Assembly (NCBI GenBank): GCA_001692895.1
Contig: KV748200.1
Span: 813,343 to 877,342 of the forward strand
Length of the DNA: 64,000 nucleotides
Source: Cenococcum geophilum 1.58
Lineage: Eukaryota > Ascomycota > Dothideomycetes > Gloniales > Gloniaceae
Direction of reading: 5' to 3'
How positions within the stretch are numbered: position 1 is the first letter of the stretch; each line of letters opens with the position of its first letter. This document shows, piece by piece, positions 10,599 through 21,724 of this stretch. The position numbers and the translations under genes are program-made. The notes under the pieces were generated by a model, which saw only the letters and a program-made list of their open reading frames with translations, was not told the origin of the DNA and searched no databases.

Positions 10599-11918
10599 AC
10601 GCTGTGCATTTTCTAACTCCCTCGCATGCATCTTCTTAAATACATCTGGCAGTGGGAGCAGTTCCTCGAAAGATAATTTCTGATGTCTGCGTTTTCAGGA
10701 GGATATGGCGATGGAATTTTCTTATTGGGAACTGGTTTCGCATACACACCCCCCGACACTTAATACTCATGTTAATCATGTACAAACTACTCTACTAGAC
10801 GAACACGCCAATGAAAATGTGCAAATTCCAATCCAAAATGTCGTAAATTCCGTGCGTTGCTACTAATCCTTTGCTTAGGCCAAATAGTGAAGACCAAGGA
10901 TGTCGTCGTCAGCTTTCACGTGGTGTGGAAATAAATTCATAGTATAACCATCATAATAGACTCGTCACAGCCATGCAAAATGGCCACCCATGCATAGAAG
11001 TCTAAGTTTAATGAGGCATCATTAAAACAAGTATGGAAGACGGATTGCCCAGGAGATTTGAGCATCTAGCATCAATAGTAAAACGGGCTGTTTCCAAGAT
11101 TTAATGCTGGCGGATCCTCGATAGCGTGGTTCATATATCGATTCCCATTTATTTGAGTCGCAATCTGCTCCTTTTCCATCATTCAAGATAACTCAACCAA
11201 ACATAATGACGTCCGAATGCCTCATGCACATGCCATCCGTTCTAAAATTATCACAGTGAGCTGCAATGCCGGACGGTGAGCTTGCACCTTCACGCAGTGT
11301 CCGGTGTCTAGGTTGACCCGACTTGTATTGATAGGCTAAGACGAGCGAACGACATTACGAGCGCTCACGCAATAGGAGAGGAGAGGGAGGCAGTCTCTCG
11401 TCCGCCGATCGAATCGAATCGGACGCGTACACATGTCTATACGAACACGACTCGACCTCGATCCGCATACCTCGACCTTCAATGCTGAGAATACCACCGT
11501 CGGCAACTTAAGATTCTTTATACACGGCTAATTGCAAGTGCTATTCACGACAAAGAGATGCCGTGTCTGGCGTTTAACACAACCGCTTCGGCGGCGTTGA
11601 GCTGCTTCTGAGGTACCACACTCGGTCATGCTTTTCATGTGCATTTGAAGGACTCTAGCTCTGGCTGCGTGACTGGCAAAACGGGTCGTGATTGAGTCGC
11701 GTGGTGTCTGCGACCAGCGTTCCCAATAAACCTAGAATTTTAAGATGAACAGTAGACGTCTCCCGGTGCACGAACGGTCCGAATATTACTGCTATCTATT
11801 CTACCGATGCCTTCCTGAAAATTCTATACTCAGAGAACCAAAGGCAATAATGGAGATCGGAAAGGTACCTTCGTTTAAATTACAAAGAGGTTATTGAGTA
11901 GAGTAGCCTAGCTGTTAT
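10599..11918. other. 1.3-kb intergenic region, nothing recognised
   Basis: Between the 3' ends of the cell-wall protein gene (+) and ATG14 (-) I see no coding potential, RNA gene or repeat. It should contain the two convergent terminators and 3' UTRs. Confidence 0.5.
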
Positions 11919-13594
11919 CTATTTTGATGCCTCCCCAGCACGACTCTTGAGCTTCGTCCATCCGTTAACGCCCCTAGCCTTGGCCTGCTGCTGCGCGTCC
12001 TCTGAACCTATGGTTGGTGCGGCAGTCGTCGTTGCGCTTAATATGCTCCTGCCGTCATCTGTAATTTCTGTCTCTATGCGCTTTTGCCCAACCAGCACCG
12101 GTTCCTCTGCCATCCCATCATCCATTCCATGCCACTCCTTCTGATCGAGCATCTCCCACTCTTGGCCCTGCTGATCTGCAAGAAGAAGGGCTTTAAGATT
12201 GTCTATGATTTTGGTTGGAGTCAGCTTCCATGTGCGTAGGTAAGCAGTTTCTCCTGCAGCACCCAGAAAAGAGTGCGCGGTTCCATGCGAGAACTCTCCG
12301 AAAACAACAGCGGGTCGCGCTGTCGGTAATGCTTGGGTTGATTCTTTAGTCGGGGTACTTTTCCCTGCAGCTGCAGCATCCTTACTGAGGGGGCTATCCC
12401 ACTTGGTCGATGCTCGGCTTTCCTGTTGGATAAGCAGTCTCCAGAGGTTCTTTCCAATTGGGCACACGTCTTCCCAGTGGTTAAACTCATCAGGCATGCC
12501 TTGGGTTCGACACAACCATGCCACATTATAAGCTAGAAGAGCCACGCCTTCGAGGAATAACGAATAAGCCGGAGGGTCTTGAGTGGCTAAATCAATAAGC
12601 GATCGATCAAGATACAACGTCCTCGGCCGTGGAAGAGGTCGTTGGTTTTCGAGGGTCCGTGAAGCATCCGGGCTGTTGCTGGACGACTGTGTCGGCGTTG
12701 ACCCTGGAAATGGCACATCTCGGGATTGGTAAGAAGACGACGGCGAAAATATGGTGGGCAGAGGGTAGTCTTTATGTGGAAGTGTAATCTCGGCTGGGAG
12801 ACGGACTGCTAGATAGTGAGAAATCCGAACCAAAAGCTGGGCTATGGTGGTCAAAGAAGTAGAGAGCTGTTCGAAAGGAGCATCTAAATGCAGCATCAGC
12901 AACAGAAATAAAGAGATGGCTCCAATATCAAGGGCATACTGTTTAAATCTCGCAGGTCATATATACGAATTTTCTGACCAGGGCCGATATTGTAAACGTC
13001 CTTGGTTCCACCGTCCCTTGTCTTCCTCCGTGTCTGCTTCAGTCCAGCTAGCTTAGCAGCTGCCCTGCACAGATACATACGTGCCTCTACAGTTTCTTGG
13101 TGTTTCCGATCCCATTTATATTCTATCTTCTTGATACCCTGCTTAACCTTGTCCAACTCATTTGAACGTCGAGCGTCCACGCTATGTGTGGCGGAGGCAA
13201 GGTCGGAACGACGTTGAGCCAGAGCAGCTTTCCTAGCCGCAATATCTTTCCTACTTTCTTCAAGCTGCTTCCGGAGTAGATCAGACTGCTCAGTAATGAG
13301 TGTTATGCGCTCCTCGGACTCGGCAGTTTCGGCTTTTATCCGCTGTAGCTCTATTGTCTTTGTACTTTCATGTCGGTCTATGAGGGTGCCTCCAGTAGAT
13401 CCTCCGAGGGAGATGTGTTGCCCTACTGTATCATCCCCTTCAATAACAGCTTTGACGTGTTTATTCAACGCCTCTCGGTCGATCAACGTGACAGCCTGCT
13501 CGTAACGGAGAGGGTAGATGGCGTTGCGGGCGCATGTCGCGCAATGTAGGGGTAGTTTCGGGCCAAAGGCCTTCCCACATATATCGCAGTCCAT
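11919..13594 (-). CDS. ATG14: Autophagy protein Atg14 (Vps34 PI3-kinase complex I subunit)
   Basis: Two exons (13594-12940 and 12883-11919) with a 56-bp intron encode 539 residues. The N-terminus has paired Cys motifs, CDIC (3-6) and CATC (18-21), in MDCDICGKAFGP...LPLHCATCARNA, the conserved Atg14/Barkor-type start. Residues from about 75 to 165 form an Arg/Glu/Lys-rich coiled coil (ESEERITLITEQSDLLRKQL and on). After the intron comes NNAPFEQLSTSLTTIAQLLV and SHYLAVRLPAEITLPHKDYP, the UVRAG/Atg14 core. The C-half is variable, with Ser/Pro-rich insertions. Atg14 directs Vps34-Vps15-Vps30 to the pre-autophagosomal site. The paralogue Vps38/UVRAG is the main alternative, but the N-terminal Cys pairs favour Atg14. 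The upstream neighbour is divergent and shares a 485-bp promoter region. Confidence 0.82.
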
Positions 13595-14079
13595 AGCCTA
13601 AGTGATATCGTCCGCTCCCAGTGGTCCAAACAGTGGTGTAAGGTGTTGGCGGAAAAGAGGTAGTACCATGATGAGCGGCGTCGACCTTCAAAAGGGAACT
13701 AAGACTCCATCATAGTGAATCTATGCGTCCGAACGGATCCAAAACTGTTGCGAGTGAAGGCAAAATCACAAAGAAAGTAGCAACATGGCGAATGATACAG
13801 CAAAGCACCAAATAACTTTGAGTAGGTGTGCCACAAACGGCGGCCTAGCGTTGCGGTTACGAGTCAGGCTGGCACGCGGGACGTGTGACGCTGCTTGGAC
13901 CTGCATGGACGACCACAAGGTTAACGTTGAAGGCATGGGCTCCGCTTCCATGCTAGCAACCTCAACATCAAATCATGCTGCCACAACATAGACGGAACTA
14001 CCGCTGAATAATTTCAAAACATCACATTGATCACTAGAACTCACCCTAAAAGTACTAACCCTCGCCATACAGAAGCCCA
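13595..14079. promoter_or_regulatory. Bidirectional promoter region, ATG14 / coiled-coil gene
   Basis: This 485-bp stretch separates the two divergent start codons. I see no further gene in it and no element I can name with confidence. Confidence 0.4.
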
Positions 14080-14914
14080 ATGAGCTTACCCTCTTCATCT
14101 CTATCCAGCCCACTCCCCCCATCATCCCCGCCCGAAACCCATGACGAGACTCTTGGCCAACCAGCAAGGCGCAAAAGGTCTCACGACGACATGAGCGATA
14201 ATCCTGGCACCAAGTCTGGGCCTCGCCCATACTCGTCTGGCTCACTAAAAGATGATGGCTCGCAAACACCTACACCTGGCAGTCCCACCCAGGCATTGAC
14301 CCCTCGGACATCTACAACCACGCAGCGCATCATCCCACCACGGGAGAACGGCGAGTCTAAGGACAGCCATGAAGGAACCGGGGGGGCAGAAGATTCTGAG
14401 CAGTTAGACCCTGCGGCTGAAATTGAACACTTCGATTGGGCGAAGCTTGAGGAACGCTATCACCGCGCCATCAGCGAGAGGAACAAAGAGGAGCAGGAGA
14501 TATTACAGGAGTGGGAAAATCTCATGAATGTACTTTGTTCCCATTACTAATTCAGAGTCTCGTACGACTATTAACAAATTGCTTTCCTAGTTCTTCACAA
14601 TATGGGCGCAAACAAGCCAAACCCATGAAGTTGAGCGGTCTTTCAAGCGGTATAGACCTCCCAATTTGACTCCAATCAAAGACGTGAGAACTAAAATGTT
14701 TGTCGTAGTTTACGGACTCGTACAGCACACGTCCGGAATTCAGAGAATAACCTCGAGGCGACGAGAGCGCACTGTATGTATCACGTCCATTCCTTATGCT
14801 GCGACCGTTACACTTGGCGCCGATAATAAATTTCTATCCACTGCTAACCCCGCCTCAGACACAAAAGTAGTCAGTGCCTTCGAAAGTGCGCTGGCCCTCC
14901 TCAACCAACACTGA
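14080..14914 (+). CDS. Conserved fungal coiled-coil protein of unknown function
   Basis: Four exons (14080-14529, 14591-14649, 14709-14773, 14859-14914) encode 209 residues with consistent phases. The N-terminal ~120 residues are low-complexity (Ser/Pro/Thr-rich, with a basic RRKRSHDD patch) and probably disordered. The C-terminal ~85 residues are dense in charged residues and helical: FDWAKLEERYHRAISERNKE, then FFTIWAQTSQTHEVERSFKR, then LRTRTAHVRNSENNLEATRA, ending VVSAFESALALLNQH. I recognise this C-terminal pattern as recurring in uncharacterised ascomycete proteins but know no function. The small exons (59, 65 and 56 nt) lie entirely in the conserved part, which supports the splice model. 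Confidence 0.75.
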
Positions 14915-15805
14915 AGACGATGATCAAACTCATCACCTAGGTGCTCTATCCCCGTTAAAACTACCTTCCTGCTCTTCCTTTCAAGTTTTACCCAGTGCTC
15001 GACCCGCCCAAGCTCAACCGGCTACTCTCGTACAAAGCATGCACCCAACACTCACTCATCATGCCTTTCAGTCAAAAGCCCCCTTCGAAATCAACAACTT
15101 CTTACCAAGTTTGTTCGGGCTCTACGCAGGCCAGCACGAGAGCTTTCACCGCCAACGAATTTCCATGTCATGAGATGCACAATCTTGTAGTTTCCAATAT
15201 TAGAGTATCGTGGGTTGGCTTTATTAACAACCTACGTAGGCTGGGATTCCAAAATATTTCAAACAATACGCATCTTATTTAATAGTTGACGTTTGACAAC
15301 GTAATAAATGTAAATGTGATATTCTTCGATATCTCTATTAGAAGTTGGAATCGTGAAATTAAACTGCTGAAGTAATTATCACAGCCACGATATCCATAAA
15401 AAGGAAACCGAGTTTCTTTAGTTGTTGTATTGATCTAATACCTTGCTATATATGATCTTCAATTCTCTATTCCTTGAATTAATTCTATCGTGCTAATTCA
15501 ACCAGGCGAGCCAGCGAACGGCTCCAGCCAGTCCATTCAAGTCCAACAAGCAAAATGAAACCTATTTTATCTAACTTCTGCGGCACTCGGCACACCAAAA
15601 GTCTTAGGTGCACTAAATTGAGTGATGAGATGGTGAGAGAAATACTTAAATGCAAAAGCAGGCTTGTAGAACTCCATGAGAGGCCTCGCGCAAAACAAGG
15701 AGGCGCGTATGCTAAACAAATCCGAGTGGTAGAGTATGCGAGCGGGATACCTACAGACGCAGTGTTGAACCGAAATCGTCACGAGAGGCTGAAGGGTTAA
15801 AGCGC
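14915..15805. other. Intergenic region with an 81-codon open frame
   Basis: The region lies between two convergent genes. It contains a plus-strand ATG frame at 15555-15800 (81 codons, Lys/Arg-rich) that ends 5 bp from the thioredoxin reductase stop on the other strand. No domain is visible and I do not call it a gene. The rest (15.2-15.5 kb) is AT-rich. Confidence 0.35.
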
Positions 15806-17246
15806 CTAGAGAAGCGGGTTGGAGCGGTACTCCGGCACAACGCCATTGACCTGCAACTTCTCAACCTGGTTCTCAACCTCTAGCTCGCTCTTGACAGTAG
15901 GTTCTTGCTCTGACAACCACTTCTCTGCTTCAAGCGCGGCGACGCAACCAGAGCCTGTTATGCCGTGTGCGTTAGTTTTTGACCAGACTTTATTAGACTG
16001 TTTTCGCAGACCGTAATCTAAATAGGGATGCGCGTTTACTCACCTGCACTAGTAACGGCTTGTCTATATCGTTTATCCTGCACATCTCCGGCCGCGAACA
16101 CACCCTCGACGCTCGTCAGACCCCTGCCGGGTGTCGTGGTAAGGTAGCCATCCTCATCCATATCCAACTGGTCTTTGAAGAGCGCTGTGGCTGGGTCGTG
16201 GCCCACGGCATAGAATAATCCCTTGGCCTCAATCGTATCCTCTTCACCCGTGACGTTATTTTTTATGACAAGGTGAGTCATGAGCCCGTTCTTCTTCTCT
16301 TCACCCTTTATCTGCTGTGCATTGGTGTTATACTTGATGTCGATTTTCGGGTGCGTAGTTAAACGCCTTGCATTCGCCCTGCTCGCCCGCAGCCGATCTC
16401 TTCGCACCAAAACTGTCACTTTCTTCGCCTTCTTAGTCAAATATAGTGCTTCCTCAACTGCAGAATCACCACCACCAATCACCACCAGCGGTTGATCCCG
16501 GAACATTGGTAAAGAGCCGTCGCAAACTGCACATGCGGAAACACCGTTACCCCAATATTTGTCCTCTCCCGGCAGATCTAGCCGTCGCGCTTTTGCGCCT
16601 GTAGCAATGATGAGGGAATCTGCGGTATGTGTCTCTTCTTCAATCTCATCATCATCACCCATGGGGTGAAGCCAATACTTGAATGGACGGGATTTTAGGT
16701 CGACTTTAGCAACGGTTTGTGATATGATTTCGGTACCACAGGCTTCAGACTGGGCGCGCATTTGGTCCTAAAGATAATGCAAATATTTAGCAAGGAATTC
16801 AAGGGAAACTCTCAGATATTGAGTTTCACGAACTAACCATCAGTGTTTGACCTTGGATTTTGCTGAAGCCAGGAAAATTCTCAACTTCATCGGTGGTGGT
16901 TAATTGGCCGCCCGCTGCAATTCCTAACGCGAGAAACCCTTCATACATGACGGCTAAAGACACGTTAGCTATGGGTTCATCATTCCTAAGGTTTTACATA
17001 ACGCGTACGTTTGAGATCGGCTCGGGCAGCATATATCGCTGCAGTGTGTCCGGCTGGACCTGAGCTATAGTTCACGTAGAATCAGCATGTGTTGTAACAC
17101 GCACTCCGGACACAAGGAACGCGTATAGCCGAAGTATGGCGGAGGAGACGCGTCAAACTCACCCGATGACTGCAATAAATGTTAGCTTCCCGCCTTCTGG
17201 GACTGTGGTAGGGGCACAATGACTTACTGACTACTTTTGAATGCAT
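15806..17246 (-). CDS. TRR1: Thioredoxin reductase (NADPH), low-Mr type
   Basis: Six exons: 17246-17228, 17169-17163 (7 nt), 17064-17009, 16953-16838, 16767-16044 and 15954-15806. They encode 356 residues in the usual size range. The start [20 protein letters not shown] gives the FAD dinucleotide fold (GSGPAG at 9-14). The redox pair is CAVC at 145-148 and the NADPH fold GGGDSA at 164-169, with VRRDRLRAS next to it. Near the end come [20 protein letters not shown] and [13 protein letters not shown]. It reduces thioredoxin with NADPH, supporting peroxiredoxins, ribonucleotide reductase and sulphate assimilation. The ATG at 17246 gives the canonical cytosolic N-terminus. Upstream there is an in-frame presequence-like extension with no AUG. 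The 5' splice pattern, including the microexon, is the only one that restores VVIIGSGPAGH. Confidence 0.95.
17163..17169 (-). other. TRR1: 7-nt microexon of thioredoxin reductase
   Basis: The minus strand reads …TTTATTGCAG|TCATCGG|GTGAGT…. The seven bases TCATCGG complete the codons for Ile-Ile-Gly inside VVIIGSGPAG. The flanking introns are 58 nt (17170-17227) and 98 nt (17065-17162). The acceptor of the second must be CTATAG at 17065-17070; using the nearby CTCAG would break the frame. Confidence 0.85.
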
Positions 17247-17450
17247 CTTCCGCACACCTTTGGCGACTGTGGAAAGCGGATTCGCTAGAGAAGGAAGCCC
17301 CGCGGCGGCCGAGTTTCTCTGCTGAAATGAGGCGGCGGCAGCTATTGGGATTGCAAAAGAGCAAAAGAAGGAGGAACTTGCTCTACGGAGGGTTGAGGTA
17401 AACAGTTTGGCGGTTAAGTTGGTTGTGCGTCGGCTGAAGACAGTTGGTAA
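17247..17450 (-). other. In-frame, AUG-less N-terminal extension of thioredoxin reductase (possible mitochondrial presequence)
   Basis: Directly upstream of the ATG at 17246 the frame stays open for 68 codons, back to a TAA at 17453-17451. It has no Asp or Glu, six Arg and three Lys, and is rich in Ser, Ala, Leu and Phe (for example LFTSTLRRASSSFFCSF), the composition of a matrix-targeting presequence. No ATG occurs between the TATA-like box at 17493-17499 and the main start, in any frame. A CTG at 17405-17403 with A at -3 is a plausible near-cognate start. Translation of this segment is inference. Confidence 0.5.
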
Positions 17451-17492
17451 TTATTTAATCAAAAACGAGGGGCGTTCGTTCGAGGTAGCACG

Positions 17493-17499
17493 GTTTTAT
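17493..17499 (-). promoter_or_regulatory. TRR1: TATA box of the thioredoxin reductase gene
   Basis: The minus strand reads CCTATAAAACCG, a consensus TATAAAA about 250 nt upstream of the ATG, with a CCAAT-type pentamer (ATTGG) about 10 nt further upstream. Transcription would begin near 17460-17470, so the mRNA would include the whole AUG-less extension. Confidence 0.5.
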
Positions 17500-18004
17500 A
17501 GGACCAATGACGGAATGCTCTCGAAGACGGACACAGCGTGACAATTCGCAAAAGGCTGACGGAGCTGCCGAATGGAATGACAAGGCTTGCAGTATCTAGG
17601 GAGATGTTGTGGATTTGCACAGTATTGTAGGGGTGTTAAGGGTGATTTCAAAAGCAGAGAGCTGGACAGGTGCTGGTTGACTTTTTTGCGCCATCGGCTG
17701 GTTTCCCGATTCGCACCGATGACAGATTTGCGAGCAAGCCCGCTCCGTCGTGCTTACGAGCGCTGCCCGACCTAGACCTGCTGCACAGACGATTTCATAC
17801 TCCTGCACTCACTCACCAACCCCGTGAGGCTAGCTTGCTGAGCACTGTACTCCGGCCGCCTGCCGTGCCTCGGGAGTCGGGTATGGATAGCACCAGAAAA
17901 AAATCGAAGCCGCGGCCCAATCGACGAGCCTTCTGCTCGCCAAACCGTTTTTGTTTATCTAACGCCACCACCGTGTCCCGAAACAAGTCCGCCATCAAAT
18001 CTTA
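17500..18004. other. Intergenic region between TRR1 promoter and TRM82 3' end
   Basis: It contains TRR1 upstream sequence and the TRM82 3' UTR. Open frames on both strands (for example plus 17670-18050) overlap the TRM82 end, have no motif and are dismissed. Confidence 0.4.
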
Positions 18005-19781
18005 TTATTCATCAGCACCAGCTCGTTTTCTCAAATTCCCTACTCCGTAAAGAAGATCTCGCATCACCTCCTCACCTCTTCCAGCACTCGCATCTCCCAC
18101 TATGACACGGCCCGGCTCTCCTGCCCCGCCACCTGCAGCCCTACCCATCGGTGCTTCGTAGCTAAACCACTCTAGGTCTTTGTCGATGCCAGAGTATGGT
18201 TCCCAAGTTTCGCTAGAATTGATTTTGAACATTTGTAAGCGCGGTGACCGACCCTAATTCGACGATCAGTTGTTGCAAAGTGAAACCATCACAGCTTTCT
18301 ACATACACCTTGACGCAATGACGATGTCGAACCTGGCTCATGAACATTGTCAATTGAAACTACAGCAATGCTTCCATCCAAAGGTAAATCCAGTATAACA
18401 AAATCCAGAGGGTTTCCCGCCAATGGTAAAACATGGCACAAATCCGGAATGGTCTGTTCTATCATAATCATGAAGTGGAACAGGGCCGGCACACCCTCAC
18501 ACGCTACCAAAACACTCTCCTGTAGCAGTGGGTTGATGTTAGTTGCTGAGGAATGTTCACACCCTTGGTGGTCTAGAAGAGGACCCACCCTTGATTCTTC
18601 ATTTGGAATGGCCCACAGGCCAGAAATAGCGATATTGGGTTCCCCTCGGCCCTCAAGCGCCACTGTGTCCTGCGGGTGTTCCTTGAAAAAGTCTAGTATA
18701 CGGTCTTTGACATTAATCTTCTTCAACAACCGACAGTTCAGCCAATCCCAGACAAATAAGTGACTATCACCACCCCCAGACATAAGAAGGTCAGGCTTTA
18801 TAAGACAGAGCTTGCTGACAAACTCTTGATGACCTTGGCAAAATCCTTCGATGATGTGAGATTGTGGTGGACCTCGCGAGATGCGAATGTGTTCGTCTCG
18901 ATCTGCAGTCAATATGTAATTCCGAGGCTGTCTGCCCGCTTCCCGCGGACCGACCGTGGCATATGCGATATCTGTGAGCATTGACACGTGCCCTAGGAGA
19001 AGTTCATGCTTAAACTTCAGAGGTTCTTTGGTCTTCGACTGCTGGGTTGCCTGCTTGAGCTGCGCCTCGAGAGCTTTTCTATTTCTTCCGGAATGAACCG
19101 TAAGGGGCGTAGCTGCAGGGATGAACGTCTTCGGAGTAGTCTCTGCTTCCTCTGTAACGGGTTGAGGGACAGCTTCAGCTTCTTCAGGAGATGGCAGAAG
19201 AGGCAGCGCATAGACATCCCCAAATTTGTCTGCACAAAGGATAGCAGAATTATCTGTGGTCAAGGTGATCGCACAGGGGCGCTTTGGCATGGACCTTGGA
19301 ACCAGTCAAGGATGAACGTAAATTGAAAAATGAAGATCACGTTTCTAACCTCTGAGTCAATGCCTGCAAATGCCCATCAACAGTGATATGAGAGACGCGC
19401 ACGCATTTGTCTTCTGCAGTCACAGTAACCAAATGCCGACTATCGCCTGAAACAAGCATTTGAGTAACATTCGGGCGCTCTACAGTCAGATTTGCTAGCT
19501 TTAGTTTCTTCCCAGGCGGTTCCTTTAGATCGTCTTCCTAAGCACACTCAGTCCGCGTCCGATTTACGACTTAACTACCCTAATCAGGTCAAAAGCATTT
19601 CAAGAAATCAAAACACTCCCTCCGAACTTACTTCAGACTCTTCTCGCATCGACCAAATGGCAGTTGTGCCGGTCGATACATATGAGACGATGTTTGGACC
19701 ACATGCGCCCAGTATCATCCACTTTTCTTGATTTTTTGGATCCGGTTTGCATACTTGAATGCATTGATAGGGATGTGCCAT
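18005..19781 (-). CDS. TRM82: tRNA (guanine-N7)-methyltransferase non-catalytic subunit Trm82 (WDR4 family)
   Basis: Four exons (19781-19632, 19537-19350, 19294-18307, 18253-18005) encode 524 residues. The protein starts MAHPYQCIQVCKPDP and carries WD-type blades: MLVSGDSRHLVTVTAEDKCV, MPKRPCAITLTTDNSAILCA (with ADKFGDVYALPL), LLGHVSMLTDIAYAT, ILTADRDEHIRISRGPPQSH, EGFCQGHQEFVSKLCLI and LLMSGGGDSHLFVWDWL. The R-D-E-H-I-R-[IV]-S-R motif is diagnostic for Trm82. It ends DLLYGVGNLRKRAGADE. The last intron uses GTATGT at 18306 and ATTAG at 18254 and restores SLRQ-GGRSPRLQMF. Trm82 stabilises Trm8, and the pair makes m7G46 in tRNA. It diverges from RPP0, so two translation-related genes share a 229-bp promoter. 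Confidence 0.92.
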
Positions 19782-20010
19782 GTCGACGCTTGAAAAATTA
19801 TGTACGAAAGGGCGAAGAAGAGGTCGTGGAATGCATCAAATGCATCCATCAAATTTCCTCAAAAGAGCACTAGCGCCTCGCTACGCACAGGCTCACACAA
19901 CTTCGAAGAAATTTAGATTTGCTCAACCTCCAACACCAGCTTTACACTTCATCTTGACTCCCTTTCCGCCTTAAGTCCTTAAATATCCTATATTCTCGTC
20001 TATCGAAGAT
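19782..20010. promoter_or_regulatory. Divergent promoter TRM82 / RPP0
   Basis: 229 bp separate the two start codons. TGAAAAATT at 19791-19799, about 10 bp from the TRM82 ATG, resembles the core of the RRPE element found at yeast ribosome-biogenesis genes; its role here is conjecture. TTAAATATCC at 19979-19988 lies close upstream of RPP0. Confidence 0.4.
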
Positions 20011-21179
20011 ATGGGGGGCAAAAATAATACTAAGGCCGCTTACTTCGACAAGCTCAAGGCCCTCCTTGAGGGTAAGGTACCAGACAGACATCCTTTGAAA
20101 CAAATTTCTAATGGCATCGTAGAGTTCAGGAGTATCTTCATCGTCACCGTCGACAATGTGTCTTCACAACAGATGCACGAGATTCGACAGGCCCTCCGGG
20201 GCGAGGGTGTAGTTTTGGTGAGCCCAGCATTTTTCCTTATCGTGTGAGATTGCGTTCATGGAGCTAACAATGAATTAGATGGGCAAGAACACCATGGTTC
20301 GCCGCGCCATCAAAGGCTTCATCTCCGACTTCCCTGAGTACGAGCGTCTTCTTCCCCACGTCAAAGGCAATGTCGGCTTCGTCTTCGTACGTATAATGTG
20401 TCTCTTAGTAGTTTCGCGGTTCTAATCGCGTATCTCAGACCAATGGTGACCTCAAGGAGACCCGCGACAAAATTCTGAGCAATAGAGTTGCTGCTCCAGC
20501 CAGAGCCGGTGCTGTCGCCCCCGACGATGTGTACGTTCCTTCTGGAAACACTGGCATGGAACCCGGCAAGACGTCTTTCTTCCAGGCTCTTGGTGTCCCT
20601 ACCAAGATTGCTCGTGGTACGATTGAAATTACTACTGACCTGAAACTCGTCGAGGCTGGAAGTAAAGTTGGTGCTTCCGAAGCTACGCTGCTCAACATGT
20701 TGAACATTAGGTATGGATTGATGTGGACAAATTAGAGGTACATTCGTAAGAGCTGACTATTTTGTAGTCCCTTCACCTATGGCATGGGTGTTTCTCAAAT
20801 TTACGATAACGGCCAGACTTTCCATGCGGATGTTTTGGACATTGAGGAATCGCAGCTCCTCAAGGCATTCTCATCTTGCGTCGCCACAATCGCCACAGTC
20901 TCCCTTGCCATTAACTACCCGACTCTTCCATCAGTTATGCATTCGATCGTCAACTCATACAAGAAGGTCCTTGCTGTTGCCGTTGAGACTGATTACGACT
21001 GGGAAGAAATCGCGGAGCTTAAGGACCGCATCCAGAACCCCGATAAATATGCTTCCGCTGGGCCTGCTCCTGCTGCAGCAACTGGCGGTGATGAGCCCAA
21101 AGCCAGCGAGCCAACCAAGGCTGAGTCTGAGAAGGAAGAATCCGAAGATGAGGATATGGGCTTCGGTCTGTTCGACTAG
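20011..21179 (+). CDS. RPP0: 60S acidic ribosomal protein P0 (uL10)
   Basis: Five exons (20011-20071, 20123-20217, 20279-20386, 20439-20710, 20768-21179) encode 315 residues, the normal size. It begins [20 protein letters not shown], followed by [34 protein letters not shown] and the rRNA-binding/stalk-base domain. An Ala-rich hinge leads to the conserved stalk tail [12 protein letters not shown], which contacts elongation factors. The first intron is 51 nt (20072-20122), a multiple of three without a stop, so a frame-only reading hides it. Removing it restores [11 protein letters not shown], as in other P0 proteins, and it has GTAAGG, a TTCTAAT branch site and TAG. P0 anchors P1/P2 to the large subunit. 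Confidence 0.97.
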
Positions 21180-21724
21180 AGTACTGGACCCAATTTTCTT
21201 ACGGCGTTATTACCTAGGTATTTTAACGGTTGCATGATCTGATGGTAAAGATCATGTACACGGCAGTGCCCGCAGGCATAGCCTGGTCGGCAGAGAATAT
21301 AGAGCCTTGGAAACTCTATGAAGTATGCATGCTTGTCTAGTAGTGATGCTTATCTTTCATGAATTAATGATTGGCAAACGTCTATTCCAAAACACCGAGG
21401 TATGTTCAGACTCCTCTTTCGTAGCAACCCGCGGATGATTATACATTTTTAACACTGAGAATCTCAATGAGGATCAAAACGCAACAACACTCTAATTTTT
21501 TCATGACGCAACTATCTGCATAATTTCTTGTAATTTCGGTCTTCGATTCTTACAGAAGCTAACGATGCTTCTTAGGTATCCAAATATCTGCAAAATCCCT
21601 TCAGACAAACTTTACCCAATACCCAAACCATGTTCTTGGCCTAGATTCGCCCATCAACCAGCGTTACTATGGGCATTCGCATTCTCCCGGACCTGTTAAA
21701 CCAAAATTTCCCCTCATGCTTGCA
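21180..21724. other. Intergenic region, convergent 3' ends of RPP0 and the GNAT gene
   Basis: No coding signal. It contains the 3' UTR of RPP0 (+) and that of the acetyltransferase (-). Confidence 0.45.

Noticed and set aside
15555..15800. 81-codon ATG frame between convergent genes
   Set aside because: No domain; it runs up to 5 bp from the TRR1 stop on the other strand, where a 3' UTR is expected. Kept only as a note.
17060..17064. Alternative acceptor CTCAG in TRR1 intron 2
   Set aside because: Its use would shift the frame and destroy GSGPAG; CTATAG at 17,065-17,070 restores it.
17670..18050. 126-codon plus-strand frame upstream of TRR1
   Set aside because: It overlaps the TRM82 coding end on the other strand, is Pro/Ser/Arg-biased, and shows no motif.
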